Source of the DNA: Hyphomicrobiales bacterium
GTDB lineage: Bacteria; Pseudomonadota; Alphaproteobacteria; Rhizobiales; Rhizobiaceae
Length of the DNA: 64,000 nt
Direction: 5' to 3'
Assembly (NCBI GenBank): GCA_900472675.1
Contig: UCJA01000010.1
Coordinates: 434,001-498,000 of the forward strand
Made by a program: the position numbers and the translations under genes. Of the stretch, positions 51,123 through 62,217 are shown piece by piece (the first letter of the stretch is position 1; each line of letters opens with the position of its first letter). The notes beneath the pieces were generated by a model that had not been told where the DNA came from, made no database searches, and saw nothing but the letters and a program-made list of their open reading frames with translations.

Positions 51123-52391
51123 ATGCTGGCGAAATCGAGTCCGGAGCTGGTTCGGCAGCAGAACAGCGCTTTGGTGCTGTCTGGCCTGCGTCGCCATGGC
51201 CGGCTCGCGCACACGGAAATCTGCGAAACGACGCGACTGGCTTCGGCCACCGTATCGGCCATCACTGCCGATCTCGAGCGGGCCGGCATTATCGAGCGGA
51301 CGGAGCAGCAGCCGATCTCGGGACGGGGTCGCCCGCGCGTCCAGTTCAGCCAGCGTCGCAACTGCGGCTATGTGATCGTCATTACCATCTCGTCGGACAT
51401 CATCCAGTATTCGCTGGTCGATTATGCCGGCACGCTTCTCGACCGCTTTGCCGAGCAACGCCAGGAGGAGACGACCGGCGGTTTCCTGCGGTCCATGTCG
51501 GCGGCGCTGGAGCGCATGCTTGCGCGCTCGCGGCTCGACCGGGACAAGGTTCTGCTGGTCTCGATCAGCAGCAAGGGACTGGTGCACCCGAACCTGCCGA
51601 GCCTGGTCTGGTCTCCGGTGTTCGGCGCCCGTTCGGTCGATTTTTCCGATCTGCTTGGCGAGGGTTGGGGTGCGCAGGTTGTGCTGAGCAACGAGACGCT
51701 GCTGGTCGCAACGGCGCTGTCGCAGGCAAAGGATGGCCATGCGAGAGGGGATCTCGAAAGCGGTCTGGACAAGGATCAGGGGGCGAGGCCCCGGGCAGGT
51801 TCGCTCGTCGCATTGTCGCTCGGCCACAGCATCGGCCTTGGCGTTTCCCGCATGTTCGATTCTGGCGCGTCCGAGATCGTGGCGCCGAATTTCGGCCATA
51901 TGCTGCACACGCCCAAGGGTGCGCTCTGCCGCTGCGGCACCAGCGGCTGCATCGAGGCCTATGCCGGCTTCTATGCCATCCTGCGCGCCGCCTTCGAGGC
52001 GCCGATGGATCGCATTCCCGCAAAGTTCGTGCCGCTGAGTGAGATCGAAAAGATCGCCCAGCAGGCGCGCCAGGGTCATCGTATGGCAAGGCTGGCGTTC
52101 CGGCAGGCCGGCATGGCGCTCGGCAGCGGCCTGTCGCGGCTGCTCAGCCTTTACGAATCCATGCCGATCTTTATCACCGGCCCCGGCACGCGATATTACG
52201 AGCTTCTGCGGGAAGGGCTTGAGGAAGGCCTGGCCCAGGCGCTGGTGGTCAGGCTCGGCGGTCTCCCGCCTCTGACCGTTGTGCCGGACGAACCTGCCCT
52301 CGTATTCGAAGGGCACCTGATCGTCGCCTTCTCTCGGGTCGACCAGGACGTGCTGCAGCTCGCCGGCCGCCAGCGGCAGGTTGCGTCGTAA
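51123..52391 (+). CDS. xylR: ROK-family regulator, probable xylose repressor
   Basis: A 422-residue ROK protein. N-terminal winged helix (about residues 15-75: GLRRHGRLAHTEICETTRLA then SATVSAITADLERAGIIE). The ROK domain has LSLGHSIGLGVS and the zinc-binding motif CRCGTSGCIEAY (about residue 272), which the other ROK protein of this window lacks. It faces the xylF-xylH-ATPase operon, making a xylose-responsive repressor likely. An internal stretch at about residues 208-230 (ARGDLESGLDKDQGARPRAG) looks like an insertion with no clear family equivalent. The 3' end, including the stop codon, is partly duplicated just downstream. Confidence 0.85.
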   Translation: MLAKSSPELVRQQNSALVLSGLRRHGRLAHTEICETTRLASATVSAITADLERAGIIERTEQQPISGRGRPRVQFSQRRNCGYVIVITISSDIIQYSLVDYAGTLLDRFAEQRQEETTGGFLRSMSAALERMLARSRLDRDKVLLVSISSKGLVHPNLPSLVWSPVFGARSVDFSDLLGEGWGAQVVLSNETLLVATALSQAKDGHARGDLESGLDKDQGARPRAGSLVALSLGHSIGLGVSRMFDSGASEIVAPNFGHMLHTPKGALCRCGTSGCIEAYAGFYAILRAAFEAPMDRIPAKFVPLSEIEKIAQQARQGHRMARLAFRQAGMALGSGLSRLLSLYESMPIFITGPGTRYYELLREGLEEGLAQALVVRLGGLPPLTVVPDEPALVFEGHLIVAFSRVDQDVLQLAGRQRQVAS

Positions 52392-52420
52392 AGCCAGCAG
52401 CAGGTCGCCTCGTAAAGCCA
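52377..52420 (+). repeat. imperfect 20-base direct repeat at xylR 3' end
   Basis: CAGGTTGCGTCGTAAAGCCA (52377-52396) and CAGGTCGCCTCGTAAAGCCA (52401-52420) match at 18 of 20 positions with a 24-base period. The first copy contains the xylR stop codon. A local slippage duplication is the simplest explanation. Confidence 0.8.
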
Positions 52421-52516
52421 ATTCACACGATCGCCCATTTCGTTCACGAATTGTCCCAAGGCACTTGAAAGGGTTTGCCCCCTCCCCAAATGACGCGCGT
52501 TGCATGAGGAGCCTCA

Positions 52517-52765
52517 ATGATTATGCGTCCATTTCTGGAAACCACCTTCGGCCCGGTCGAGCTTGAAATTATTGAAACGGTGCTGGAGGAATGGCGGCAA
52601 CAGCATGATCTTCCAAAGGATAGCCCTGACCTGGGCCTTGCCGCCGCTGTCATGATCAATTTGTTTCGCGAGGGAAATTATACCACCGAGCTGATGCGGC
52701 AGGCGGTTGGCCAGCACAAGGCGCTGTCCGAACTGGCGAGCATGGGGCCCCAATCCTACCACTAG
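52517..52765 (+). CDS. small conserved hypothetical protein (82 residues)
   Basis: An 82-residue acidic protein that I cannot assign. It starts MIMRPFLETTFGPVELEIIE and is mostly helical in character, with VLEEWRQQHDLP and AAAVMINLFREGNYTTELMRQAV. No signal peptide, Cys or metal motif. A good ribosome site (GAGGAG) precedes ATG 52517, and codon use fits the surroundings, so it is a real gene. Similar short proteins occur in rhizobial genomes as orphans. Standing alone between xylR and the molybdo-hydroxylase set, with a hairpin (52776-52802) after it. Confidence 0.65.
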   Translation: MIMRPFLETTFGPVELEIIETVLEEWRQQHDLPKDSPDLGLAAAVMINLFREGNYTTELMRQAVGQHKALSELASMGPQSYH

Positions 52766-52775
52766 GCATGCCAAC

Positions 52776-52802
52776 GCTGCGTCGGCCGGGAGGCGGCGCA
52801 GC
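52776..52802 (+). terminator. hairpin after small hypothetical gene
   Basis: GCTGCG-15-CGCAGC gives a 6-base stem with further pairing possible inside its loop (TCGGCCGGGAGGCGG). A second, imperfect GGGCGG/CCGCCC pair spans 52837-52863 just before the cytochrome gene and could be 5'-leader structure. Neither has a U-tract. Confidence 0.35.
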
Positions 52803-52893
52803 TGGGTGTTATACCTAACATTCGTCAATTCAATCTGGGCGGGAACTAAATGATTTTCCGCCCGTTTGCACTCCCGCAGAGGGAGTGAAGTGC

Positions 52894-54300
52894 ATGCGTT
52901 TGATACGTTTTTTGGGTGGCGCACTTTGCCTTGTCGTCATCCTGGGCATTGGTTTCGTCGCTTTTGCCTGGCGCTCCGCGATCGACCCAGTCGAGCCTCC
53001 GGCCACCGCGTCCTTCGATCCGGCACTTGTAGAACGCGGTGCATCTCTTGCTGCCATCGGCAATTGCAGCGTCTGTCACACCAAGGAGGGCGGCGAGATC
53101 ATGGCGGGCGGACTTCCGCTTCCCACGCCGTTTGGTACGATCTACGCCACCAACATCACGCCTGATCCTGAGACAGGGATCGGCCGCTGGTCCGAAGAAG
53201 CCTTCGGCCGCGCCATGCGGGAAGGTGTCGACCAGGAAGGCAGGCATCTCTATCCCGCATTTCCCTATGATCACTTCACCAAGGTCACGGATGACGATAA
53301 CCGCGCGCTCTATGCCTATCTGATGACGCGCAAGGCCGTTAGGGCCGAGACGCCTGCCAACGAGCTGCCGTTCCCGATCAACGTCCGCATGGTTCTGGCC
53401 GGTTGGAAGATGCTGTTCTTTACGCCTGGCGTCTATGAGCCCGACGCTGCGCAGACTGCAGAGTGGAACCGTGGCGCCTATCTGGCGGAGGGCCTTGGCC
53501 ACTGTGGCGGCTGTCACACGCCGCGCAACCTGTTGGGCGCGGAAAAGAAGAGCGAACATTATGCAGGCGGAGAAGCCGAGGGCTGGACCGCCTACGCCCT
53601 GAATGCTGCGTCGCCGGCGCCCGTGCCGTGGACGGCCGAAAGCCTCAACCAGTATCTGACGACCGGATATGAGGCGCAGCATGGCGTGGCACGCGGTCCG
53701 ATGGCTCCGGTGACGGCCAACATGCGTCTGGCGGCGCCGGACGATGCCAAGGCGATCGCAACCTATATCGCGTCTGTCATGGGTCAGCCTTCGACAGAGA
53801 AGAAAAGCCTCGGCGAGAAATCCGTCCAGCAGTCCAGCGAGCTTGAAAAAGGCGTGCAGGTTCAATCCGCCGGCGCCCAAACATTGCCAGCTGCTGTCGA
53901 TATGAAGGATCCCGGTGCCGCGATCTACGCCGCGGCCTGTTCCACCTGCCATGAGGCCGGTCGCCCGGTTCCCTATGGTGGTCTGCCGCTCCGCCTGAGC
54001 ACGGCGATCCACGGTCCGACGCCGACGAACCCGATCAACGTCATTCTCTACGGATTGCCCGCCCCTGAAGGCGAGCGCGGTCCGATCATGCCGGGCTTTG
54101 CCGGTGCCCTGACCGACCAGCAGATTGCCCAGTTGCTCGCCTACATGCGCAAGACCTTCAGTGACAAGCCGGAATGGAAGGACATCGAGCCACTCGTTGC
54201 CGACATCCGCGCCGGTCACAAGGATACCGACCTTCGCTCCCTGAGCAGCGATGGCGGCAATGCGCCCGCCAATCCAACCAAGCGAGAAACCTCATGGTAG
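52894..54300 (+). CDS. tri-haem cytochrome c of a membrane-bound dehydrogenase
   Basis: A 468-residue periplasmic cytochrome c with an N-terminal signal/anchor (LIRFLGGALCLVVILGIGFV) and three haem sites: NCSVCHTKEGG, HCGGCHTPRN and CSTCHEAGR. The domain order and segments such as GTIYATNITPDPETGIGRWS are typical of alcohol/gluconate dehydrogenase cytochrome subunits and of the cytochrome that serves periplasmic nicotinate- or isoquinoline-dehydrogenase-type enzymes. Its stop overlaps the 2Fe-2S subunit gene by seven bases. It would pass electrons from the molybdo-subunit to the quinone or oxidase chain. ATG 52894 has GGGAG eight bases upstream. Confidence 0.9.
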   Translation: MRLIRFLGGALCLVVILGIGFVAFAWRSAIDPVEPPATASFDPALVERGASLAAIGNCSVCHTKEGGEIMAGGLPLPTPFGTIYATNITPDPETGIGRWSEEAFGRAMREGVDQEGRHLYPAFPYDHFTKVTDDDNRALYAYLMTRKAVRAETPANELPFPINVRMVLAGWKMLFFTPGVYEPDAAQTAEWNRGAYLAEGLGHCGGCHTPRNLLGAEKKSEHYAGGEAEGWTAYALNAASPAPVPWTAESLNQYLTTGYEAQHGVARGPMAPVTANMRLAAPDDAKAIATYIASVMGQPSTEKKSLGEKSVQQSSELEKGVQVQSAGAQTLPAAVDMKDPGAAIYAAACSTCHEAGRPVPYGGLPLRLSTAIHGPTPTNPINVILYGLPAPEGERGPIMPGFAGALTDQQIAQLLAYMRKTFSDKPEWKDIEPLVADIRAGHKDTDLRSLSSDGGNAPANPTKRETSW

Positions 54301-54785
54301 CCCTTACCGTCAACGGACAATCCCATCAGGTCGACGTAGATCCGGATACGCCGCTGCTTTACGTGCTGCGCGACGAGCTGAAGTTGAATGCCGCCAAATA
54401 CGGCTGCGGTCTTGGCCAGTGCGGCGCATGCACGGTCATGATCGATGGCGAGGCAGTCTTCTCCTGTGTCACGCCGATCGTTGTGCTCGAAGGGCGAAAC
54501 ATCACGACCGTGGAAGGTCTCGGAACCATCGAGGCTCCGGGCCCGATGCAGCAGGCCTTCATCGAGGAGCAGGCTGCCCAGTGCGGTTACTGCATCCCCG
54601 GCATGATGATGCGCGCCCAGGTGTTGCTGCAGCGGGATCCGGCTGCAAGCGATGAAGAGATCCGCGCGCACATGGAACCCAACCTCTGTCGCTGCGGCAC
54701 CCATATGCGCATCGTGGCCGCCATCAAGCGGGCCGGCAAGCTGATGCAGACGGCTTCGGTCGATACCGCCAAGAGGACAGGCTGA
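54294..54785 (+). CDS. 2Fe-2S subunit of molybdo-hydroxylase (IorA/NicA type)
   Basis: A 163-residue iron-sulfur subunit of the xanthine-oxidase family. Plant-type 2Fe-2S cluster: YGCGLGQCGACTVMIDG plus C in AVFSCVTP. Second cluster: AQCGYCIPGMMM and NLCRCGTHMRI. It accepts electrons from the molybdenum subunit and passes them to the cytochrome c. No signal of its own, consistent with hitch-hiker export with a Tat-targeted partner. Start overlaps the cytochrome gene stop, and its stop shares one base with the next ATG, so all three are co-translated. Confidence 0.93.
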   Translation: MVALTVNGQSHQVDVDPDTPLLYVLRDELKLNAAKYGCGLGQCGACTVMIDGEAVFSCVTPIVVLEGRNITTVEGLGTIEAPGPMQQAFIEEQAAQCGYCIPGMMMRAQVLLQRDPAASDEEIRAHMEPNLCRCGTHMRIVAAIKRAGKLMQTASVDTAKRTG

Positions 54786-57055
54786 TGGAACGCATGACCA
54801 TTCCAGACCTCAGCAGGCGCTCCGTCCTGTTCGGTACCGGCGCCCTCGTCATGGCGTTTACGATGCGTCCGGCACTTGCCCAGACGACGCAGGCCCCCGG
54901 TGATGAAACCCAGAATTTCCAGGCGGTCGAACAGCCCGCTCCAGACCTGCCGGGAAGCCTGAAGACCAACCCGAACCTCGAATCCTGGATCAGGATCGAG
55001 GCGTCCGGGCATGCCACCATCTTCACGGGCAAGGCGGAGCTCGGGCAGGGCATAAAGACGGCACTGCTCCAGATCGCTGCGGAAGAGCTGAAAATACCCT
55101 TCGAGGGCCTGTCGCTGATCGGTCCCGATACGGTCCTGTCTCCCAACGAAGGCTATACGGCCGGCAGCCATTCCATCCAGGACAGCGGCACAGCGATCCG
55201 GCATGCGGCCGCCCAGGCGCGGGACATCCTGATTGGCGAAGCGGCACGGCGTTTGTCGTTGCCGGTCGAGCAGCTGCGGGCAGAAAAGGGCACCGTGCTC
55301 GGACCCGCCGGGCAGAAACTGGGCTATGGCGAACTCGTCTCCGACCATCTGATCGAAGGTCGTGCGCAGCCGGTATCGAAGCTGACGCCGGCTGGCGATT
55401 TCGTGGAGATGGGCACGCCACGCCACCGGATCGACATTCCGGGCAAGGTGACAGGCGGTGCCGCCTACATCCAGGACATGCGCCCGGACGGCATGCTGCA
55501 CGGCCGCATCGTCCGGCCACCAAGCCCTGCTGCACGGCTTCAGAGCGTCGACCTTTCGGGCGTGGAGACCATGCCGGGCGTCGTCAAGGTCGTTCGCGAC
55601 GGTAGTTTCCTCGGTGTTCTTGCCGAGAAGGAATGGCAGGCTATCAAGGCAATGCGCGCGCTTTCCGCTGCTGCCCAGTGGTCGGAACAGGCGTCGCTGC
55701 CGGAGATAAACGATCTGCCCAAGGCCCTGATGGCAATACCCGCCGAGGACGGTGTGGTCGTCGACAAGCAGGTGCCGGTTGCCGTTACGCGGACGCAGGA
55801 GGCGACATTTACCCGCCCCTACCAGATCCACGGCTCGATCGGCCCGTCGTGTGGTCTCGCCCATCTTGTCGATGGCCTGACAACCGTATGGACCCATACG
55901 CAAGGGGTCTATCCGGACCAGAAGGCCATCGCTCAGATGCTGGGTGTGCCGATCGAACAGGTCCGCTGCATCCACGTCGAGGGCTCGGGCTGCTACGGCC
56001 ACAATGGCGCAGATGATGCAGCAGCCGATGCGGCGCTGCTGGCCCAGGCGATGCCGGGCCGTCCCGTCAAGGTGCAGTGGATGCGCGAGCAGGAACATGC
56101 ATGGGAGCCCTTCTCGCCGGGCATGGTCACGAAAGTCCGCGCCGGGCTCGACGACAAGGGCAATATCCTCGACTGGAACTACGAGCTCTGGAGCAACAGC
56201 CACAATTCAAGGCCCGGGACAGCCGGTGCGTTGCTGCCTGCCCAACACATGGCTAAGGCTTTTCCGCCGGATGTGCCGAAGCTGCAGATCACGCCGGAAG
56301 GAAACGGGGATCGCAACTCCAACCCGCTCTATGCCTTCCCCAGCCGGCATGTCATCTGGCATTTTCTGACCGAGGCACCGATCCGGGTTTCCGCACTGCG
56401 AGGACTCGGCGCCTACATGAATGTCTTTTCCATCGAGAACTTTATGGATGACCTGGCCGTGCAGGCAAAGGCGGACCCGGTCGAGTACCGGCTGCGGCAC
56501 TTGCAGGATCAGCGTGCAAAGGATGTGGTAAGCCGCGCGGCGGAGATGTTCGGCTGGAAGGCCGGACAGGCAGCGCCGGAAGGGCATGGTTACGGGTTCG
56601 CCTTCGCGCGCTACAAGAACCTCGCCGCCTATTGTGCCGTTGCCCTGGAGGTCAAGGTCGAACCGGAGACGGGACGCGTCCGATTGATCCGCGCGTCCTC
56701 CGCCGTGGATGCCGGCGAGGTCGTCAATCCCAACGGGGTCGCGAACCAGGTGCAGGGCGGCATCATCCAGGCGGCCAGCTGGACGCTTTACGAAGGCCTC
56801 ACCTTCGACCGGACACGGATCACCAGCGTCGACTGGTCCACCTATCCGATCATGCGTTTCGATGCACTGCCGGAGGCGATCGACGTCGACATCATCCCCC
56901 GTCACGGGACGCCCTTCCTCGGGGCCGGCGAATGCAGTCAGGGTCCGGGCGGCGCGGCCGTAGCAAATGCCATCACGCATGCGATCGGTCGTCGCGTCTA
57001 CGACCTGCCCCTGACACGCGAGCGGGTTCGGGACGCAGCACAGAAGCGCGTCTGA
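54785..57055 (+). CDS. molybdopterin subunit of aldehyde/nicotinate-type dehydrogenase (IorB type)
   Basis: A 756-residue molybdenum hydroxylase large subunit. N-terminal twin-arginine-like leader LSRRSVLFGTGALVMAF directs periplasmic export. The N-terminal half has ASGHATIFTGKAELGQGIKTAL (MPT-binding GQG), then TGGAAYIQDMRPDGMLHGRI. The C-terminal half has RVSALRGLGAYMNVFSIENFMDDL and the active-site Glu in LGAGECSQGPGGAAVANAI. It belongs to the single-chain IorB/NicB group acting with a 2Fe-2S subunit and cytochrome c. Substrate could be an aldehyde or N-heteroaromatic acid; no neighbouring pathway genes tell which. Terminator follows. Confidence 0.9.
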   Translation: MERMTIPDLSRRSVLFGTGALVMAFTMRPALAQTTQAPGDETQNFQAVEQPAPDLPGSLKTNPNLESWIRIEASGHATIFTGKAELGQGIKTALLQIAAEELKIPFEGLSLIGPDTVLSPNEGYTAGSHSIQDSGTAIRHAAAQARDILIGEAARRLSLPVEQLRAEKGTVLGPAGQKLGYGELVSDHLIEGRAQPVSKLTPAGDFVEMGTPRHRIDIPGKVTGGAAYIQDMRPDGMLHGRIVRPPSPAARLQSVDLSGVETMPGVVKVVRDGSFLGVLAEKEWQAIKAMRALSAAAQWSEQASLPEINDLPKALMAIPAEDGVVVDKQVPVAVTRTQEATFTRPYQIHGSIGPSCGLAHLVDGLTTVWTHTQGVYPDQKAIAQMLGVPIEQVRCIHVEGSGCYGHNGADDAAADAALLAQAMPGRPVKVQWMREQEHAWEPFSPGMVTKVRAGLDDKGNILDWNYELWSNSHNSRPGTAGALLPAQHMAKAFPPDVPKLQITPEGNGDRNSNPLYAFPSRHVIWHFLTEAPIRVSALRGLGAYMNVFSIENFMDDLAVQAKADPVEYRLRHLQDQRAKDVVSRAAEMFGWKAGQAAPEGHGYGFAFARYKNLAAYCAVALEVKVEPETGRVRLIRASSAVDAGEVVNPNGVANQVQGGIIQAASWTLYEGLTFDRTRITSVDWSTYPIMRFDALPEAIDVDIIPRHGTPFLGAGECSQGPGGAAVANAITHAIGRRVYDLPLTRERVRDAAQKRV

Positions 57056-57094
57056 CCCTAGGTTCGCTTCGGACCAGATCCACAAAAAAGACCA

Positions 57095-57117
57095 CCAGGG
57101 CGCCGTGTGCGCCCTGG
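57095..57117 (+). terminator. terminator after molybdo-hydroxylase operon
   Basis: CCAGGGCGC-CGTGT-GCGCCCTGG is a perfect 9-base stem 39 bases after the stop codon, with GCCGTTTC following. It closes the cytochrome/2Fe-2S/molybdo-subunit operon ahead of minCDE. Confidence 0.7.
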
Positions 57118-57247
57118 GCCGTTTCAGGCTCCTGCCCGGCATGGGTGACGCTGCCTTAAAAGCGACCTTTCCGTCAAAAAATCTCCCGAAATCTCACGGC
57201 TCTCCACGCCCGCACAAGCCAGCGGCGTTTACCTTGAAGCGGGCGCG

Positions 57248-57263
57248 TTAACCATTTGTTAAC
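57248..57263 (+). promoter_or_regulatory. CtrA-type binding box upstream of minC
   Basis: TTAACCATTTGTTAAC fits the alphaproteobacterial CtrA consensus TTAA-N7-TTAAC exactly and also contains two GTTAAC palindromes. It lies 42 bases before the minC ATG, where it could overlap the promoter. Cell-cycle control of the Min operon by CtrA is the natural inference. Confidence 0.65.
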
Positions 57264-57304
57264 CACGCAGACCGTAGAACCTCGTCAACGAATTGTTTAC
57301 GTAG

Positions 57305-58048
57305 ATGACCAAAGTGCTAACAGATTCACGCTCGATCCGTATCAAGGGACGCTCGTTCCTGGCGGTCGTCCTTTCACCCGATCTGCCGCTCGACGAGTGG
57401 CTAGTGCTGCTTGACGATCTTGCAGCGCGCTCCGCGGGCTTCTTCCTCGGCCGTCCGGTGGTGCTGGACGTCTCCGACTTGGCGATCGATCGCGCGCAGC
57501 TCAAGTCGCTGATCGAGGAGCTGGGGCAGCGCAGCGTCCGCATCATGGGCATCGAAGGTGCAAAGCCGTCGATGATGGAACCGGGCATGCCGCCTGCGAT
57601 GAAGGGCGGCCGACCTGCGGCCGACTTCGAGGTGGAGGAAAAGGAGCCGCAGCCCGTATCCGAGATGCGGAACTCAGCTCCGGACAAGCCGGCTGTGCCA
57701 GACCATAAGCCGGTGGTCACCCAGTCGCTCGTCATCAACGAGCCGATCAGGTCGGGCCAGTCGGTGATATTTCCGGAAGGCGACGTGACGATCATCGGAT
57801 CGGTCGCCTCCGGCGCAGAGATCATAGCAGGGGGCTCCGTCCATATTTACGGCGCCTTGCGCGGCCGGGTCATGGCCGGATCGATCGGGAATGCCTCTGC
57901 ACGCATCTTCTGCCGCAGGCTTGAAGCGGAGCTGATCGCGATCGACGGAGTCTACAAGATGGCGGAGGACATGGATCCACGCCTGCTTGGTCAATCGGTC
58001 CAGCTTTGGCTGGAGGGCGACGCAATCATGGCTGAAACACTTATCTAG
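57305..58048 (+). CDS. minC: septum-site determining protein MinC
   Basis: A 247-residue inhibitor of FtsZ ring assembly. The N-terminal domain (about 1-105) starts with SIRIKGRSFLAVVLSPDLPL; a Pro/Glu-rich linker follows (about 100-145); the C-terminal beta-helix (about 145-245) has VIFPEGDVTIIGSVASGAEI and GGSVHIYGALRGRVMAG, the MinD-binding and dimerising part. It is first of minCDE and follows a 249-base gap that carries a terminator and a CtrA-type box. Intact and of normal length. Confidence 0.95.
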   Translation: MTKVLTDSRSIRIKGRSFLAVVLSPDLPLDEWLVLLDDLAARSAGFFLGRPVVLDVSDLAIDRAQLKSLIEELGQRSVRIMGIEGAKPSMMEPGMPPAMKGGRPAADFEVEEKEPQPVSEMRNSAPDKPAVPDHKPVVTQSLVINEPIRSGQSVIFPEGDVTIIGSVASGAEIIAGGSVHIYGALRGRVMAGSIGNASARIFCRRLEAELIAIDGVYKMAEDMDPRLLGQSVQLWLEGDAIMAETLI

Positions 58049-58076
58049 GCCTCAGGGCCGAGCACAGGAGATCAAG

Positions 58077-58892
58077 ATGGGGAAAGTCATCGTAGTCACG
58101 TCAGGCAAGGGCGGCGTCGGCAAGACCACGTCGACCGCTGCACTGGGCGCGGCGCTGGCGCAGCGCAACGAGAAGGTCGTCGTCGTCGATTTCGACGTCG
58201 GGCTGCGCAACCTGGACCTGGTCATGGGAGCGGAACGCCGGGTCGTCTACGATCTGGTCAACGTCATCCAGGGCGATGCCAAGCTGCCGCAGGCGCTGAT
58301 CCGCGACAAGCGGCTTGAGAACCTGTTTCTGCTGCCGGCTTCGCAGACCCGCGACAAGGACAATCTCACGCCAGAAGGCGTCGAGTGGGTCATCGCCGAG
58401 CTGAAGCGCTACTTCGACTGGGTCATCTGCGACAGCCCGGCCGGCATCGAGCGGGGCGCGACCCTTGCCATGCGGCATGCCGACGTCGCCGTCGTGGTCA
58501 CCAACCCCGAAGTGTCCTCGGTGCGCGACTCGGACCGAATCATCGGCCTGCTGGATTCCAAGACGCTGAAGGCAGAGCGCGGCGAGCGTATCGAAAAGCA
58601 TCTCCTTTTGACCCGCTACGACGCCACCCGCGCCGAGCGCGGCGACATGCTGAAGGTCGAGGACGTGCTGGACATCCTCTCGATCCCGCTAATCGGCATC
58701 ATCCCGGAAAGCACCGATGTGCTGCGCGCTTCCAACATGGGCTCGCCGGTTACCCTCGCCGATGCCAAGAGCGCCGCGGCCATGGCCTATTTCGATGCAG
58801 CCCGCCGTTTGGCTGGGGAAGACCTGCCGATCACCATCCCGGGTGAACGCCGTGGCATCTTCGGCAAGATTTTCGGAAGGAAGGCGGCATGA
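58077..58892 (+). CDS. minD: septum-site determining ATPase MinD
   Basis: A 271-residue ParA/MinD ATPase. The deviant Walker A is [19 protein letters not shown], with switch motifs [17 protein letters not shown] and [13 protein letters not shown]. The C-terminal amphipathic membrane-targeting helix is [12 protein letters not shown]. It recruits MinC to the membrane and is driven off by MinE. ATG 58077 follows CAGGAG; sequence upstream belongs to the minC end. The stop overlaps minE by four bases. Confidence 0.97.
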   Translation: MGKVIVVTSGKGGVGKTTSTAALGAALAQRNEKVVVVDFDVGLRNLDLVMGAERRVVYDLVNVIQGDAKLPQALIRDKRLENLFLLPASQTRDKDNLTPEGVEWVIAELKRYFDWVICDSPAGIERGATLAMRHADVAVVVTNPEVSSVRDSDRIIGLLDSKTLKAERGERIEKHLLLTRYDATRAERGDMLKVEDVLDILSIPLIGIIPESTDVLRASNMGSPVTLADAKSAAAMAYFDAARRLAGEDLPITIPGERRGIFGKIFGRKAA

Positions 58893-59149
58893 GCATATTC
58901 CGTCTCTTTGGCCGGCCGCGTTCGGCACCGATGGCCCGCGAGCGGCTCCAGGTTTTGCTCGCCCATGAGCGTTCTTCCGTGGGCACGGACCTGGTCTCGC
59001 TGCTGCGCGAAGAAATCCTGGCAGTGATTGCCAAGCACGTGCAGGTCGACGCGGACAAGGTCCAGGTGAAGCTCGATGGCAACGAGCATGTCACGATTCT
59101 GGAAATCGATGTGGAGATCCCGCGCGATTCGGCCGTCATGGCCGCTTGA
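58889..59149 (+). CDS. minE: cell-division topological specificity factor MinE
   Basis: An 86-residue MinE. The N-terminal membrane/MinD-contact segment [20 protein letters not shown] precedes [10 protein letters not shown], and the C-terminal dimer domain ends [18 protein letters not shown]. It stimulates MinD ATPase and sets the site of division. ATGA overlap with minD gives coupled translation. Normal family length (80-90). A very strong hairpin follows. Confidence 0.96.
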   Translation: MSIFRLFGRPRSAPMARERLQVLLAHERSSVGTDLVSLLREEILAVIAKHVQVDADKVQVKLDGNEHVTILEIDVEIPRDSAVMAA

Positions 59150-59205
59150 GCCGCCGAAAAACCACAGAAGTTCCGCGGTCTAGCGAAAATATTTGTTTAT
59201 GCTGA

Positions 59206-59238
59206 AACACCCCCGGATTAAGCCGATCCGGGGGTGTT
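59206..59238 (+). terminator. terminator after minE, 13-base stem
   Basis: AACACCCCCGGAT-TAAGCCG-ATCCGGGGGTGTT is a perfect 13-base stem 57 bases after minE. Base pairs A-T at the foot give a short U run (GTT). It should isolate minCDE from the translocase gene. Confidence 0.8.
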
Positions 59239-59350
59239 GCGCTGTTTGGGACGGCCGATTTCCGAGCCTTGGAAAGGGACACTTAACCTTTATTTTCTAT
59301 TGCAGAAGCTTCGCGTCGATCGTCCTCTTGCCCATCGGTGTAGTGAGTAA

Positions 59351-62179
<2,829 letters not shown>

Positions 62180-62217
62180 GCCGCCCGGCATCTTTTCTTC
62201 GCACTGGACCTGATTGT

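Noticed and set aside
54587-56203. A 538-codon minus-strand frame opposite the molybdo-hydroxylase
   Set aside because: Antisense to clear 2Fe-2S and Mo-subunit motifs; no domains of its own.
57248-57263. DnaA-related or origin element from repeated GTTAACC
   Set aside because: Only two copies, no DnaA boxes or AT-rich unwinding region; the exact CtrA spacing explains it better.
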